Source: Tersicoccus solisilvae
GTDB taxonomy: Bacteria > Actinomycetota > Actinomycetes > Actinomycetales > Micrococcaceae
Direction: 5' to 3'
Assembly: GCF_014643255.1 (NCBI RefSeq)
Contig: NZ_BMJI01000005.1
Coordinates: 115,701 to 179,700 of the forward strand
Length of the DNA stretch: 64,000 nucleotides
Shown here: one piece after another, positions 37,001 through 44,093 of the stretch
How the letters are laid out: each line of letters opens with the position of its first letter
How positions within the stretch are numbered: position 1 is the first letter of the stretch
Position numbers and translations under genes: made by a program
The notes under the pieces: generated by a model
What the model was told of the DNA's origin: nothing
Databases searched by the model: none
What the model saw: the letters and a program-made list of their open reading frames with translations, nothing else

Positions 37001-37388
37001 CCCGGGCCCGGCGCAGCAGGTCGAAGGCGTACGCCTGCCAGGACCGCGCCGGGGACGACGCCACGGTGCGGTCCAGTCGGGCCGTGAGGACATCCCGGAG
37101 CCGGGTGGCGGAGCGGCGGGACGGGGCGAGCAGCAGCAGGCCGGCGGCGTCGGCCCCGTCGTCGACCGCGTGGACGGCCCGCTCGACGAGCACCGTGCTC
37201 TTGCCGGTGCCCGGGCCACCGAGCACGAGCAGGGCACCGTGGCCGGGGGCCGCGTGCGCGATGGCGCGCTGGGCGGCGTCCAACGCGGGAGCGTCGGGCC
37301 CGGGCCCGGCACCTGCGCCGGATCCGGCCGTCGCTCCGGACGCCACGACGGGGTCCATCCCGGTCAGGTCCACCACGTCGCTGCTCAT
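34095..37388 (-). CDS. adnA: AdnA-like helicase-nuclease subunit
   Basis: Partner of AdnB. In the 1097-aa protein Walker A is LVLGGPGTGKSTVL (about residues 55-68). Motif II reads LILVDDLQEANP, with Asp in place of the usual Glu, while motifs III and VI are weaker, suggesting a less active motor. The C-terminal nuclease retains LVHRIAERL, GQVDRLEVD, FIADLKTGKHKP and QLGAYQVAV, so the nuclease metal site is intact. The last residues hold a small Cys group (CTLPAVCPLC). The ATG at 37388 overlaps the upstream alkyltransferase-like stop (ATGA). It has its own promoter inside that gene's 3' end. Confidence 0.92.
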   Translation of the reverse strand: MSSDVVDLTGMDPVVASGATAGSGAGAGPGPDAPALDAAQRAIAHAAPGHGALLVLGGPGTGKSTVLVERAVHAVDDGADAAGLLLLAPSRRSATRLRDVLTARLDRTVASSPARSWQAYAFDLLRRARVEKYLALPAPPRLLSGAEQDQIIADLLSGHRAGIGAPLVWPADLSEALATRGFRQEVRQLFDRLTEYGLTDEDLARLGRDRDRGDWVAAARLYREYRDVLDLRMPEAFDPAGIITEARRVLQENPAFLAAERARLSLILVDDLQEANPAIHELLYVIGAESDIVLTASAESVVQGFRGARPDLLGGLEDHLPGLRTHTLTTSWRLGGATAAAWRRVADRIPVTGGATSGRVLDVPAAESGPEPGAPVVDAVEAHVVASGLHEARFLAQRLLEGHLREQRPWASMAVIVRTGSLLTSLARALTQQGVPVRLPAAERPVRDEVAVAALLDLYAVSLGRIPLTAELAVALLTSRFGGASALGLRRLRQQLRALELEAGGGRASDELLVESLQVPGALTGLTRDAQPARSIAGMLAAGTAAAGQDGATPETVLWALWEASGAERRWVREALAGGPAGERADRDLDAMMALFQTAERYVDQLPGASPAQFLDYVAGQEVPMDTLADRAPTGDAVELLTPASAAGREWDVVVVAGLQDGVWPNPRLRGELLGSTELVDILDLGADVAGQRDVQARLRQVRHDELRSFSVAVSRARQRLICVGVDAEDEQPSAFLDLVDPWPDPTQARPHTTVSRPVTLRALVAELRQFAQSEDPAERAAAVTQLARLAAVGALGTATGSATGSTGTVSVPGAHPDTWWGLLPLSTDAPIVGAEETVTVSPSRITAVQDSPLNWFVQTAGGQEATDLARSLGTLVHRIAERLPAGSRADLGAELSRLWAQLSLPDTWETDKEFERARTMVDRFADYVTVSRTDGRTLLHVEKDFEVELAPVDGAAGQGPVRAVLRGQVDRLEVDGEGRLFIADLKTGKHKPKKDDMPTHPQLGAYQVAVAAGGFGDGDRPGGAALINLGTGEKSVSVQDQEPLADGDPWAIDLVRSAASTMTGATFEARHQPGERPHCTLPAVCPLCAPGRQVTE

Positions 37389-37816
37389 GCCTCCATCTCA
37401 TCATCGGCCACCGACAGAACCGGACCGGGCTCCCCGGGGCGGTCCTCGTCCCACCAGCCGGCCGCCGCCAGGGCGGCGTCCAGGCGGGCGAGCTCGTCGG
37501 GCGTGGGCCGCCAGCGTGCCTCGCGCATGCGCACCCGCGGCACCCGCGGGGGGTCGTCGTCACGGGCTGGGACCAGCGGCGTCCCCTCCCGGGCGTACTC
37601 GGCGGCGGCGCGGGTCTGCAGCGGGCCGAACACGGTCCCGTCGGCCCGCAGCACTCGCCACCAGGGCACGTCGGCGCCGTGCCGGCTCATCACCCGGCCG
37701 ACCGTGCGGGGCCCCATGTCCTCGAGCAGGTCCGCGATGTCGCCGTAGCTGAGCACCCGGCCCGGTGGGATCGCCGCGGCGACGCGGAGCACCGCGCTCT
37801 CGTACCCGTCACGCAC
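37385..37816 (-). CDS. alkyltransferase-like protein (ATL), MGMT DNA-binding family
   Basis: Binds O6-alkylguanine in DNA and flags it for nucleotide excision repair, without alkyl transfer. The 143-aa protein has the MGMT helix-turn-helix (GRVLSYGDIADLL...RTVGRVMSRHG), but the active-site motif PCHR is PWWRV at residues 51-55: the alkyl-accepting Cys is Trp. That is the defining ATL feature. The C-terminal extension (about residues 85-143) is longer than in minimal ATLs. Its start overlaps the end of the EamA gene by 8 nt; adnA follows with ATGA overlap. Confidence 0.9.
   Translation of the reverse strand: MRDGYESAVLRVAAAIPPGRVLSYGDIADLLEDMGPRTVGRVMSRHGADVPWWRVLRADGTVFGPLQTRAAAEYAREGTPLVPARDDDPPRVPRVRMREARWRPTPDELARLDAALAAAGWWDEDRPGEPGPVLSVADDEMEA
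37395..37417 (-). promoter_or_regulatory. PafBC-type DNA-damage promoter of adnAB (CTGTCGGTG-N8-TGAGAT)
   Basis: TGTCGGTG is a perfect match to TGTCRGTG, followed after exactly 8 nt by TGAGAT, which ends 6 nt before the adnA ATG. It lies inside the last codons of the alkyltransferase-like gene. Confidence 0.65.
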
Positions 37817-38834
37817 CCCACCAGCGTAGGCGCCGGCGACGGCCGGACCGACCGCGCCGCTTCCACGTCGCCACCGCGACGCCGGCCAGCGCGAGGGCGC
37901 CGCCGAGCAGGGCGGCCGCCGGGGGCGCCTCCTGCAGCACCAGCCAGGACAGCAGCACGACGACCGGGGGCACGGCGTACGTCGACGCCGCCGTCCGGCC
38001 GGCGCTCGCGCGGGAGAGCACGTACCCCCAGGTGGTGAACGCGATCGCCGTCGGGAAGATCCCGAGGTAGACGACGGCGAGCACCGAGGAGAGCGGAGCG
38101 GTGGCGACCGCCCGCACCAGGTCGGAAGCGAAGGGCAGGCACGCCACGGTGCCGGCGACGCAGCCGAGCACGGTCATGGTGGAGGCGTCGATGCGGCGCA
38201 ACAGGCTCTTCTGCAGGGTGGCGGCACTGCCGTAGACGATCGCGGCGAGCAGGCCGAGCAGCACCCCGACGAGGTCGAACCGGCCGGTCGACGTCGAGAC
38301 GGCGATGACGGCCACCCCGGCGAGCGCCACCAGCATGCCGGCGATCAGGCGGCGCGGAAACCCCTCGCCCAGGACCAGCCCGGCCAGGACGGCGACGATC
38401 ATCGGGGCGAGGTTGACGAGCAGCGAGGCGGTCCCCGCATCGACGTGTTGCTCGGCGGCGTTGAGGGCCACGTTGTAGACCCCGAACCAGGCCACGCCCC
38501 AGAGGATCACCAGCATCAGCACCCGCCCGGGCACCCGGGCTCGGCCCGTCCCGCCCGTCGCCACCGGAGAGCGGCGCGCACGGCGCCGGAGCACCACCAG
38601 GTGGATCACGGCGAGGGCCGCCGATCCGACGGCGACCCGCCCGAGGGTCAGGGCGCCGGGACTGAAGTCGTGTGCGGCGGCGCGGATGCCGACGAACGCG
38701 GAGGCCCACAGCAGCACGGTCACCCCGATCGCGGCCCAGAGCAGCCCCCCGCCGCCGGTCGCGGCGCTGCCCGCTCCGGCCGCGCTCGGCGAGGTGTCGC
38801 CGGATCCGGTGCCGCCCGTCGTCGCCTTCGTCAT
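37809..38834 (-). CDS. EamA/RhaT-family (DMT) transporter
   Basis: Inner-membrane exporter of the drug/metabolite transporter superfamily; the substrate is unknown. The 341-aa protein has ten predicted membrane helices in two EamA repeats, first GLLWAAIGVTVLLWASAFVGIRAA and later SSVLAVVYLGIFPTAIAFTTWGYVLSR, the conserved repeat-2 motif. A Gly/Ser/Thr-rich 28-residue N-terminus precedes helix 1, and the C-terminus is Arg-rich. The ATG at 38834 has GGAGG immediately upstream. The tail overlaps the alkyltransferase-like gene start by 8 nt. The upstream sequence resembles the adnA promoter. Confidence 0.88.
   Translation of the reverse strand: MTKATTGGTGSGDTSPSAAGAGSAATGGGGLLWAAIGVTVLLWASAFVGIRAAAHDFSPGALTLGRVAVGSAALAVIHLVVLRRRARRSPVATGGTGRARVPGRVLMLVILWGVAWFGVYNVALNAAEQHVDAGTASLLVNLAPMIVAVLAGLVLGEGFPRRLIAGMLVALAGVAVIAVSTSTGRFDLVGVLLGLLAAIVYGSAATLQKSLLRRIDASTMTVLGCVAGTVACLPFASDLVRAVATAPLSSVLAVVYLGIFPTAIAFTTWGYVLSRASAGRTAASTYAVPPVVVLLSWLVLQEAPPAAALLGGALALAGVAVATWKRRGRSGRRRRLRWWGA
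37823..37828 (-). promoter_or_regulatory. -10 box TACGCT of the alkyltransferase-like gene
   Basis: TACGCT on the minus strand, then GGTGGG (6 nt), then GTG at 37816. It lies within the 3' end of the EamA gene. Confidence 0.4.
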
Positions 38835-38840
38835 GCCTCC

Positions 38841-38863
38841 ATCTCACCACCGGCCTCCGACGG
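38841..38863 (-). promoter_or_regulatory. promoter of the EamA gene resembling the adnA box (CCGTCGGAG-N8-TGAGAT)
   Basis: Identical spacing and -10 (TGAGAT, then GGAGGC, then ATG) to the adnA promoter. The upstream element differs at two of eight consensus positions. Over the 33 nt before the ATG it matches the adnA promoter at 29. Confidence 0.5.
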
Positions 38864-38883
38864 AACCCGCCGCGCCCGCGGTC

Positions 38884-38906
38884 CTGTCGGGGCCCGCCGG
38901 TACCGT
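38884..38906 (+). promoter_or_regulatory. PafBC-type promoter of the DEDDh exonuclease (TGTCGGGG-N8-TACCGT)
   Basis: TGTCGGGG matches 7 of 8 positions of TGTCRGTG. The N8 spacing is exact, and TACCGT ends 7 nt before the ATG at 38914. Confidence 0.5.
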
Positions 38907-38913
38907 GAGGGGC

Positions 38914-39606
38914 ATGCGCAGCTGGCACCGCCTCCCCCGCGCGGCGTTCGACCTCGAGACCACCGGCCGTGACCCCGCCACGGCCCGGATCGTCTCGGCG
39001 TCCGTCGTGGTGGCGGACTCGACGGGCCGGTTCATCGGACGGCACGAGTGGCTGGCCGACCCCGGGGTCGAGATCCCTGAGGCGGCCACGGCGATCCACG
39101 GGATCACGACGGCGCGGGCGCGGGCCGAGGGCAGGCCGGCGGCCGCGGTGATCGCCGAGCTGAGCGCGTCCCTGCGGGAGCTGTTCGACGCGCGGGTCCC
39201 GGTGCTGGCGTTCAACGCCGCCTACGACTTCACCGTGCTGGCGCAGGAGTGCCGGCGCTGGTCGCTGCCGGATCCCCCACGTCCGTTCCCCGTCCTGGAC
39301 CCGTTCCAGATCCACCGGGAGCTGGAACGGCACCGGAACGGGCGCCCGCGCACGCTGGTGGCCCTGTGCGAGGAGTTCAGGGTGACGCTGACGCGGGCAC
39401 ACACGTCCGCGGCGGACGCGGCGGCCACCCTGGTCCTCGCGGACGCCCTGGCCGTGCGGTGGCCGGAGCTGCAGATGCCGGCGCGGTGGTTGCACGAGCT
39501 GCAGATCGTGTGGCTGCGGCAGCGGGCCGAGCGGCGGGCCGCCCACCTGCGCCGGGAGGGCTGGGCGGAGGCGGACCTGCCCGGTCCGCCTCCGTGGCCC
39601 TGCTGA
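38914..39606 (+). CDS. DEDDh-family 3'-5' exonuclease (DnaQ/epsilon-like)
   Basis: Proofreading-type or repair exonuclease that uses two metal ions. The 230-aa protein has ExoI FDLETTG (Asp13, Glu15), ExoII FNAAYDFTVL and ExoIII HTSAADAAAT with the DEDDh histidine, so all four acidic residues are present. It is a stand-alone exonuclease domain without polymerase or UvrC-like parts. The ATG at 38914 is set by the TACCGT box 7 nt upstream. It is divergent from the EamA gene; 79 bp carry both promoters. Confidence 0.9.
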   Translation: MRSWHRLPRAAFDLETTGRDPATARIVSASVVVADSTGRFIGRHEWLADPGVEIPEAATAIHGITTARARAEGRPAAAVIAELSASLRELFDARVPVLAFNAAYDFTVLAQECRRWSLPDPPRPFPVLDPFQIHRELERHRNGRPRTLVALCEEFRVTLTRAHTSAADAAATLVLADALAVRWPELQMPARWLHELQIVWLRQRAERRAAHLRREGWAEADLPGPPPWPC

Positions 39607-39634
39607 GCAGTGTTCCGAGGAGGGAGGTGAAACG

Positions 39635-40396
39635 TCAGAGCACGTCGGAGAGGAACTGACGCAGCCGGTCGGTCCGCGGGTCACCGAAGAGCTGCTGCGG
39701 CGCCCCGGTCTCAACGACGGTGCCGGCGTCCATGAAGGTGACGGCGTCCGCGACGGAGCGGGCGAAGCCCATCTCGTGGGTGACGACGACCATCGTCATG
39801 CCCGAGGCCGCCAGGTCGCTCATCAGCGCGAGGATGCCCTTGACGAGCTCGGGGTCCAGGGCCGAGGTGGCCTCGTCGAACAGCATCAGCTCGGGCTCCA
39901 TGGCCAGCGCCCGGGCGATCGCCACGCGCTGCTGCTGACCGCCGGAGAGGGCGGACGGGCGGGCACCCACACGGTGGGCCAGCCCGACCCGGTCCAGCTG
40001 CTCGCGTGCGGCCTGCCGGGCGCGGTCCTTGTCCATGCCGCGCAGCTTGCGCAGGGCGAGAGCGACGTTGTCGCCGACGGTCATGTGCGGGAACAGGTTG
40101 AACTGCTGGAACACCATCCCGATCCGCTGCCGGTAGGCGTCGGGATTGGTGCCGAGCACAGATTCGCCGTCCAGGCTGAGTTCGCCGGCGTCCGGCTCGA
40201 TCAGGCGGTTGAGCACGCGCAGCAGGGTGGACTTGCCGGACCCGGACGGGCCGATCACGGCCGTGGTGGTGCCGGCGGGAGCGTCGAGGTCGACGCCCCG
40301 CAGCACGTGATTGGACCCGAAGGACAGGTGGATGCCGCTGGCCCGGAGGTGTCCCGCGCGGACGGCGGTGTCGGCGGTGTTCGGGGTGTGGCTCAC
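39635..40396 (-). CDS. polar amino-acid ABC transporter, ATP-binding subunit (GlnQ type)
   Basis: ATPase of an amino-acid importer. The 253-aa protein has Walker A GPSGSGKST (about residues 49-57), the Q-loop FQQFNLF, signature LSGGQQQRV and Walker B LMLFDEATSALD, then VVTHEMGFA with the switch His. The GTG at 40396 overlaps the permease stop (GTGA). It is the third gene of a binding protein-permease-ATPase operon on the minus strand. Confidence 0.95.
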   Translation of the reverse strand: MSHTPNTADTAVRAGHLRASGIHLSFGSNHVLRGVDLDAPAGTTTAVIGPSGSGKSTLLRVLNRLIEPDAGELSLDGESVLGTNPDAYRQRIGMVFQQFNLFPHMTVGDNVALALRKLRGMDKDRARQAAREQLDRVGLAHRVGARPSALSGGQQQRVAIARALAMEPELMLFDEATSALDPELVKGILALMSDLAASGMTMVVVTHEMGFARSVADAVTFMDAGTVVETGAPQQLFGDPRTDRLRQFLSDVL

Positions 40397-41178
40397 GGCT
40401 GGCCTCCTGGGGTCACACCGGACGGGCTGGTTCCGGCGGGGTCGGCGGTGCCGGTCGGGGCGGCGGCCTCACGCCGCCCCTCCCGAAGCCGACGGTCGAT
40501 CAGGTTGACGAGGTGGGTCAGGGGGATGGTGAGGATCAGGTAGAGGATGCCGGCGGCGACGAGCGGGGACAGGTTGCCCGAGTTGGCCGCGGCGTCGTTG
40601 CCCACCCGGAAGATCTCCCGCTGGCTGGCGAGCAGGCCGAGGAAGAAGATCAGGGACGAGTCCTTGATCAGCGCGATGAACTGGTTCACCAGGGCCGGTA
40701 ACACGCGCCGGATGCCCTGCGGGATGATCACGAGCCGCATCGTCGAGCCGTAGGAGAAGCCGAGCGCCCGGGCGGCCTCCATCTGACCCTTGTCGACGCT
40801 CTGGATGCCGGAGCGGAAGATCTCCCCGATGTAGGCCGCGGCCATCAGGGACAGGGCGAAGATGCCGAGGGGGTAGGGATTGGTGCTGCCGGTCAGCTGC
40901 CGCACGATCGGGCCCAGCCCGATGCCGATCAGCAGGATGATGACGGCGGCCGGCAGCCCCCGGAAGATGTCGGTGTAGATGCGGGCGATCCACCGCGGCA
41001 CGGCGTGCCGGGAGATGCCCATCACCGCGAGAACCATGCCGAGCAGCGAGCCGATGACGCCCGAGGTCAACGCGAGGATCAGCGTGTTCGGCAGCCCGAC
41101 GGTGAGCAGGTCGGGGATGACCTGCGCCATCGCCTGCCAGTTGAAGAAGGTCTCGATGAGCTGTGACCAGGCGTCCAT
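40393..41178 (-). CDS. polar amino-acid ABC transporter, permease subunit (HisM/GlnP type)
   Basis: Membrane subunit of the same importer. The 261-aa protein has five or six membrane helices and the permease loop MEAARALGFSYGSTMRLVIIPQGIRRVLPALVNQFIALIKDSSL, the EAA motif that contacts the ATPase. The ATG at 41178 with AGGGGGAG upstream is chosen over an earlier in-frame codon at 41217. A single permease gene implies a homodimer. Confidence 0.93.
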   Translation of the reverse strand: MDAWSQLIETFFNWQAMAQVIPDLLTVGLPNTLILALTSGVIGSLLGMVLAVMGISRHAVPRWIARIYTDIFRGLPAAVIILLIGIGLGPIVRQLTGSTNPYPLGIFALSLMAAAYIGEIFRSGIQSVDKGQMEAARALGFSYGSTMRLVIIPQGIRRVLPALVNQFIALIKDSSLIFFLGLLASQREIFRVGNDAAANSGNLSPLVAAGILYLILTIPLTHLVNLIDRRLREGRREAAAPTGTADPAGTSPSGVTPGGQP

Positions 41179-41215
41179 GGGTCTCCCCCTGTCGATGTGG
41201 CTCGAATACTCGCAC

Positions 41216-41250
41216 ACGGCGCGGCCGCACTGTCCGTGCGACCGCGCCGT
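41216..41250 (-). terminator. intra-operon hairpin between binding-protein and permease genes
   Basis: 15-nt arms (41216-41230 with 41236-41250) pair with one mismatch around a 5-nt loop, beginning about 20 nt after the binding-protein stop. Such hairpins usually protect the upstream message and reduce read-through, giving more binding protein than permease. Confidence 0.6.
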
Positions 41251-41269
41251 GAGGGAGTGCGTGGGCTGC

Positions 41270-42199
41270 TTACTTGACGGTGACGGCCTTGCTGCCGGGC
41301 TTCCAGGTGCTCGGGGTCTTCCGGTCCGGGTACCACTGCTTGGTCAGCTTGGACCAGGTGCCGTCCGCGACGACCGCGTCGAGCCCCGAGTTCAGCGCGT
41401 CGATCAGCGCCTTGTTGTCCTTGTTCACCGCATAGGCGGTGAAGTTCTCGGTGTTGACGACGGTCTCGCCGATCACGGTGCCGTCGGCCGGCTTCACCTG
41501 GCCGGTGGCCTGCTGGGAGGGCGCCACCCAGGCGTCGATCTGGCCGTTGCGCACGTTGGCGTACACGGTGTTGTAGTCGCTGAACCGGACCGGCTCGATG
41601 CCGAGCGTGTTGGTCACGTAGTCGTCCTGGACCGTGCCCTGGACGACGCCGATGCGGACATCGGACTTCAGATCGGCGAACTTCTGGACCTTCGCGTCCT
41701 TCTTCACGACGACCGCCATGTAGCCGAAGTCGTAGCCGTTGGTGAAGCCGACGTTCTCACGCCGCTTGTCCGTGGTGGAGATCGAGGAGGACCCGACGTC
41801 GAACTGCTTGGTGGCGACCTGGGACAGCAGAGCGGAGAAGTCGGTGGAGGCGAACTCGACCTTCAGGCCCAGCTTGGCGGCGATCGCCTTGAGCAGCTCG
41901 TTGTCGTAGCCGGTGAAGACGCCGTCCTTGATGAAGATGTTCGGCGGCGCGTCCGAGAGCGTCCCGACCCGCAGCGTGCCGTCCGTGATCAGATTCAGCT
42001 TGGACTTGTCGATCTCGGAGATCGGCGTGACGGTGGCCGTCGTGTACTTGTCGGTGTTCTTCTGGTCGCTGCCGGCCAGGGCGTTGGCACCGGTGGTGGT
42101 GCTCTGGGAGGCGCCACCGGCGCACGCGCTCAGGCTGACCGCCAGGACGACGGCGGTCAGCGCCGTGGAGATGGACTTCAGACGACGGGGCAGGGCCAC
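41270..42199 (-). CDS. amino-acid ABC transporter substrate-binding lipoprotein
   Basis: Extracytoplasmic binding protein (SBP family 3), probably for polar amino acids such as glutamate or glutamine. The 309-aa protein has a lipoprotein signal peptide ending VSLSAC (lipobox LSAC, Cys about residue 26). The mature part shows GTLRVGTLSDAPPNIFIKDGVFTGYDNELLKAIAAKLGLKVEF and GIVQGT-like RIGVVQGTV, family 3 landmarks. GTG start with AGGAGACC upstream. First gene of the importer operon. The ligand is inferred from family only. Confidence 0.93.
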   Translation of the reverse strand: MALPRRLKSISTALTAVVLAVSLSACAGGASQSTTTGANALAGSDQKNTDKYTTATVTPISEIDKSKLNLITDGTLRVGTLSDAPPNIFIKDGVFTGYDNELLKAIAAKLGLKVEFASTDFSALLSQVATKQFDVGSSSISTTDKRRENVGFTNGYDFGYMAVVVKKDAKVQKFADLKSDVRIGVVQGTVQDDYVTNTLGIEPVRFSDYNTVYANVRNGQIDAWVAPSQQATGQVKPADGTVIGETVVNTENFTAYAVNKDNKALIDALNSGLDAVVADGTWSKLTKQWYPDRKTPSTWKPGSKAVTVK

Positions 42200-42380
42200 G
42201 ATGGTCTCCTCGATGCGGGCGGCGGGGCGGGTTCACACCTCGCCGACGGTGATGGATGCGCAACGGGTGCGGACGGCACGTCCCGGCGGGACGGTCCGGG
42301 GTCGACGAGCGACCGGTGCTGCCGCCCCGGGGTCCACCCGGGCTGACGGCATCCCACCAGCGTAGAGGCCGGGGGCGGGC

Positions 42381-42434
42381 CGTGACGACGATCAGAGTCA
42401 CGCGATGTCACGAGGCGCCGTGGCATTCGTCACG
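42381..42434. promoter_or_regulatory. cluster of four GTCACG/CGTGAC hexamers upstream of the importer operon
   Basis: CGTGAC at 42381 and GTCACG at 42397, 42407 and 42429, within 54 bp and about 180 nt before the binding-protein start. Possible operator half-sites. Confidence 0.35.
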
Positions 42435-42612
42435 CCGCTCGACCCTGAAGTGCGACATCGTCGCGGGTCGGAGCGGCTCATCGCGTCCGGGGTGCGGTTC
42501 GACGGGGCGTGGGGAAGAGCACGGCCACGCCGTCGGATGTGACATGCGCGGCGGACGCCGGGCCCGCCCCAGGTCACTCCTCCGACGCCAGGCGCCGGGC
42601 GAGCCACGTGTC

Positions 42613-42641
42613 GGCCGACCGGCAGGCCGTGCCGGTCGGCC
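42613..42641 (-). terminator. hairpin downstream of the heme operon
   Basis: Perfect 12-bp stem (GGCCGACCGGCA, 42613-42624 with 42630-42641) and a 5-nt loop, about 120 nt after the hemL stop. No U-tract. Confidence 0.5.
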
Positions 42642-42761
42642 GTCCTGGACTCCGGGTGGTGCCCACCCTGCTGCCGGTCTCCTCCGGGGGGCCGAGACGT
42701 GCGGCGCAGCCGTCCTGATCCCGATGCCGAGCCTCGAAGGGCCGTCGCCCCGTCCGGCCCC

Positions 42762-44087
42762 TCAGCCGGCCGGCGTGGCCGCCGCGGCGGCCTCGGCGGC
42801 CGCGGGCAGCGCCGCGATCACCGTCTCCATCGCCGCGTCGTCGTGCGCGGCCGAGAGGAACCACGCCTCGTACACCGACGGCGGCAGGTACACGCCGGCG
42901 TCGAGCATGGCGTGGAAGAACGGCGGATACCGGAACGCCTCCTGCGCTTGGGCCTGCGCGTAGTCGTGCACGCCGGTGCGCGAGGTGCCGAAGGCGACGC
43001 TGAACAGGTTGCCGGCGTGCTGGATGGTGTGGTCGACGCCGGCGGCATCCAGGGCCGAGCGCAGTTCGGCCTGCAGCTGCCGGGACAGCCCGTCGATCGT
43101 GTCGTACACGACCCCGTCGGCGTACTGCAGGGTGGCGACGCCGGCGGCCATCGCCACCGGGTTCCCGGACAGGGTGCCGGCCTGGTAGACGGGCCCGAGC
43201 GGGGCGAGGAACTCCATCACGTCGGCGCGCCCGCCGAGCGCCGCGGTGGGCAGGCCGCCACCGATCACCTTGCCGAACGTGAAGAGGTCGGGCGTCCACG
43301 CGGCGGTGCCGGCCTCGTCGAGCGCGCTCAGCCCCCAGTACCCCGCCGGGTGGACGCGGAAGCCGGTGAGCACCTCGTCCAGGATCAGCAGCGCGCCGTG
43401 CTCGGCCGTGATGCGGCGCAGGCCCGCGTTGAAGCCCTCGCCGGGCTCGACGACACCCATGTTCGCCGGCGCGGCCTCGGTGATGATCGCGGCGATCCGC
43501 TCCCCGCGTTCGGCGAAGAGCTCCTCGACGGCGGACAGATCGTTGTACGGCAGCACGACCGTGTCGGCGACGGTGCCAGCGGGCACCCCGGCCGAGCCGG
43601 GCAGGCTCAGGGTGGCGAGCCCGGAGCCGGCGGCGACGAGCAGGGCGTCCTCGTGGCCGTGGTAGCAGCCGGCGAACTTGACCACCAGGTCGCGGCCGGT
43701 GAAGCCGCGGGCCAGCCGGATCGCCGTCATCGTCGCCTCGGTGCCGGTGGAGACCATCCGGATCCGCTCGACGGCGGGCACCCGCTGCTGGACGAGCTCG
43801 GCCAGCTGCGCCTCGGCGGGGGTGGACGCCCCGAAGGAGAGGCCGCGGTCGACGGCGGCGTGCACGGCCTCCAGCACGCCGGGGTGGGCGTGACCGAGCA
43901 GGAGCGGCCCCCAGGAGCAGACCAGGTCGACGTACGTGTTGCCGTCGGCGTCGCGCAGCCGGGGACCCTCGCCCGAGACCATGAACGGGGGGACCCCGCC
44001 CACGGAGCCGAAGGCCCGCACCGGCGAGTTGACGCCGCCGGGCATCAGCCCTTGGGCGGTGGCGAACAGGTCGGCGGAGGTGGTCAT
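42762..44087 (-). CDS. hemL: glutamate-1-semialdehyde 2,1-aminomutase
   Basis: PLP enzyme making 5-aminolevulinate from glutamate-1-semialdehyde, the product of HemA. The 441-aa protein has normal length; PLP-binding Lys273 lies in [12 protein letters not shown], with [11 protein letters not shown] upstream and [12 protein letters not shown] at the N-terminus as in HemL. It is the last gene of the heme operon, 6 bp after hemB. The Ala-rich C-terminus is ordinary for this GC range. Confidence 0.97.
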   Translation of the reverse strand: MTTSADLFATAQGLMPGGVNSPVRAFGSVGGVPPFMVSGEGPRLRDADGNTYVDLVCSWGPLLLGHAHPGVLEAVHAAVDRGLSFGASTPAEAQLAELVQQRVPAVERIRMVSTGTEATMTAIRLARGFTGRDLVVKFAGCYHGHEDALLVAAGSGLATLSLPGSAGVPAGTVADTVVLPYNDLSAVEELFAERGERIAAIITEAAPANMGVVEPGEGFNAGLRRITAEHGALLILDEVLTGFRVHPAGYWGLSALDEAGTAAWTPDLFTFGKVIGGGLPTAALGGRADVMEFLAPLGPVYQAGTLSGNPVAMAAGVATLQYADGVVYDTIDGLSRQLQAELRSALDAAGVDHTIQHAGNLFSVAFGTSRTGVHDYAQAQAQEAFRYPPFFHAMLDAGVYLPPSVYEAWFLSAAHDDAAMETVIAALPAAAEAAAAATPAG

Positions 44088-44093
44088 CGAAGT

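Larger units (their letters stand above)
42200..42761. other. 562-bp intergenic region between the importer and heme operons
   Basis: No convincing gene is seen; short open frames here have compositions typical of random GC-rich DNA. It holds a cluster of GTCACG hexamers (42381-42434) and a strong hairpin (42613-42641), described separately. It should also contain the promoter of the importer operon, but no clear -10 box was identified. Confidence 0.4.

Noticed and set aside
30661..37563. Single 2300-codon minus-strand frame covering adnA and adnB
   Set aside because: adnB has its own ATG at 34098 overlapping the adnA stop, and adnA reads in a different frame with full motifs. The long frame is the adnB frame running on antisense-free but non-coding codons.
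42509..42760. Possible small gene between the importer and heme operons
   Set aside because: Open frames here have no ribosome-binding site, no recognisable sequence and shadow-like Arg/Pro/Ala composition.
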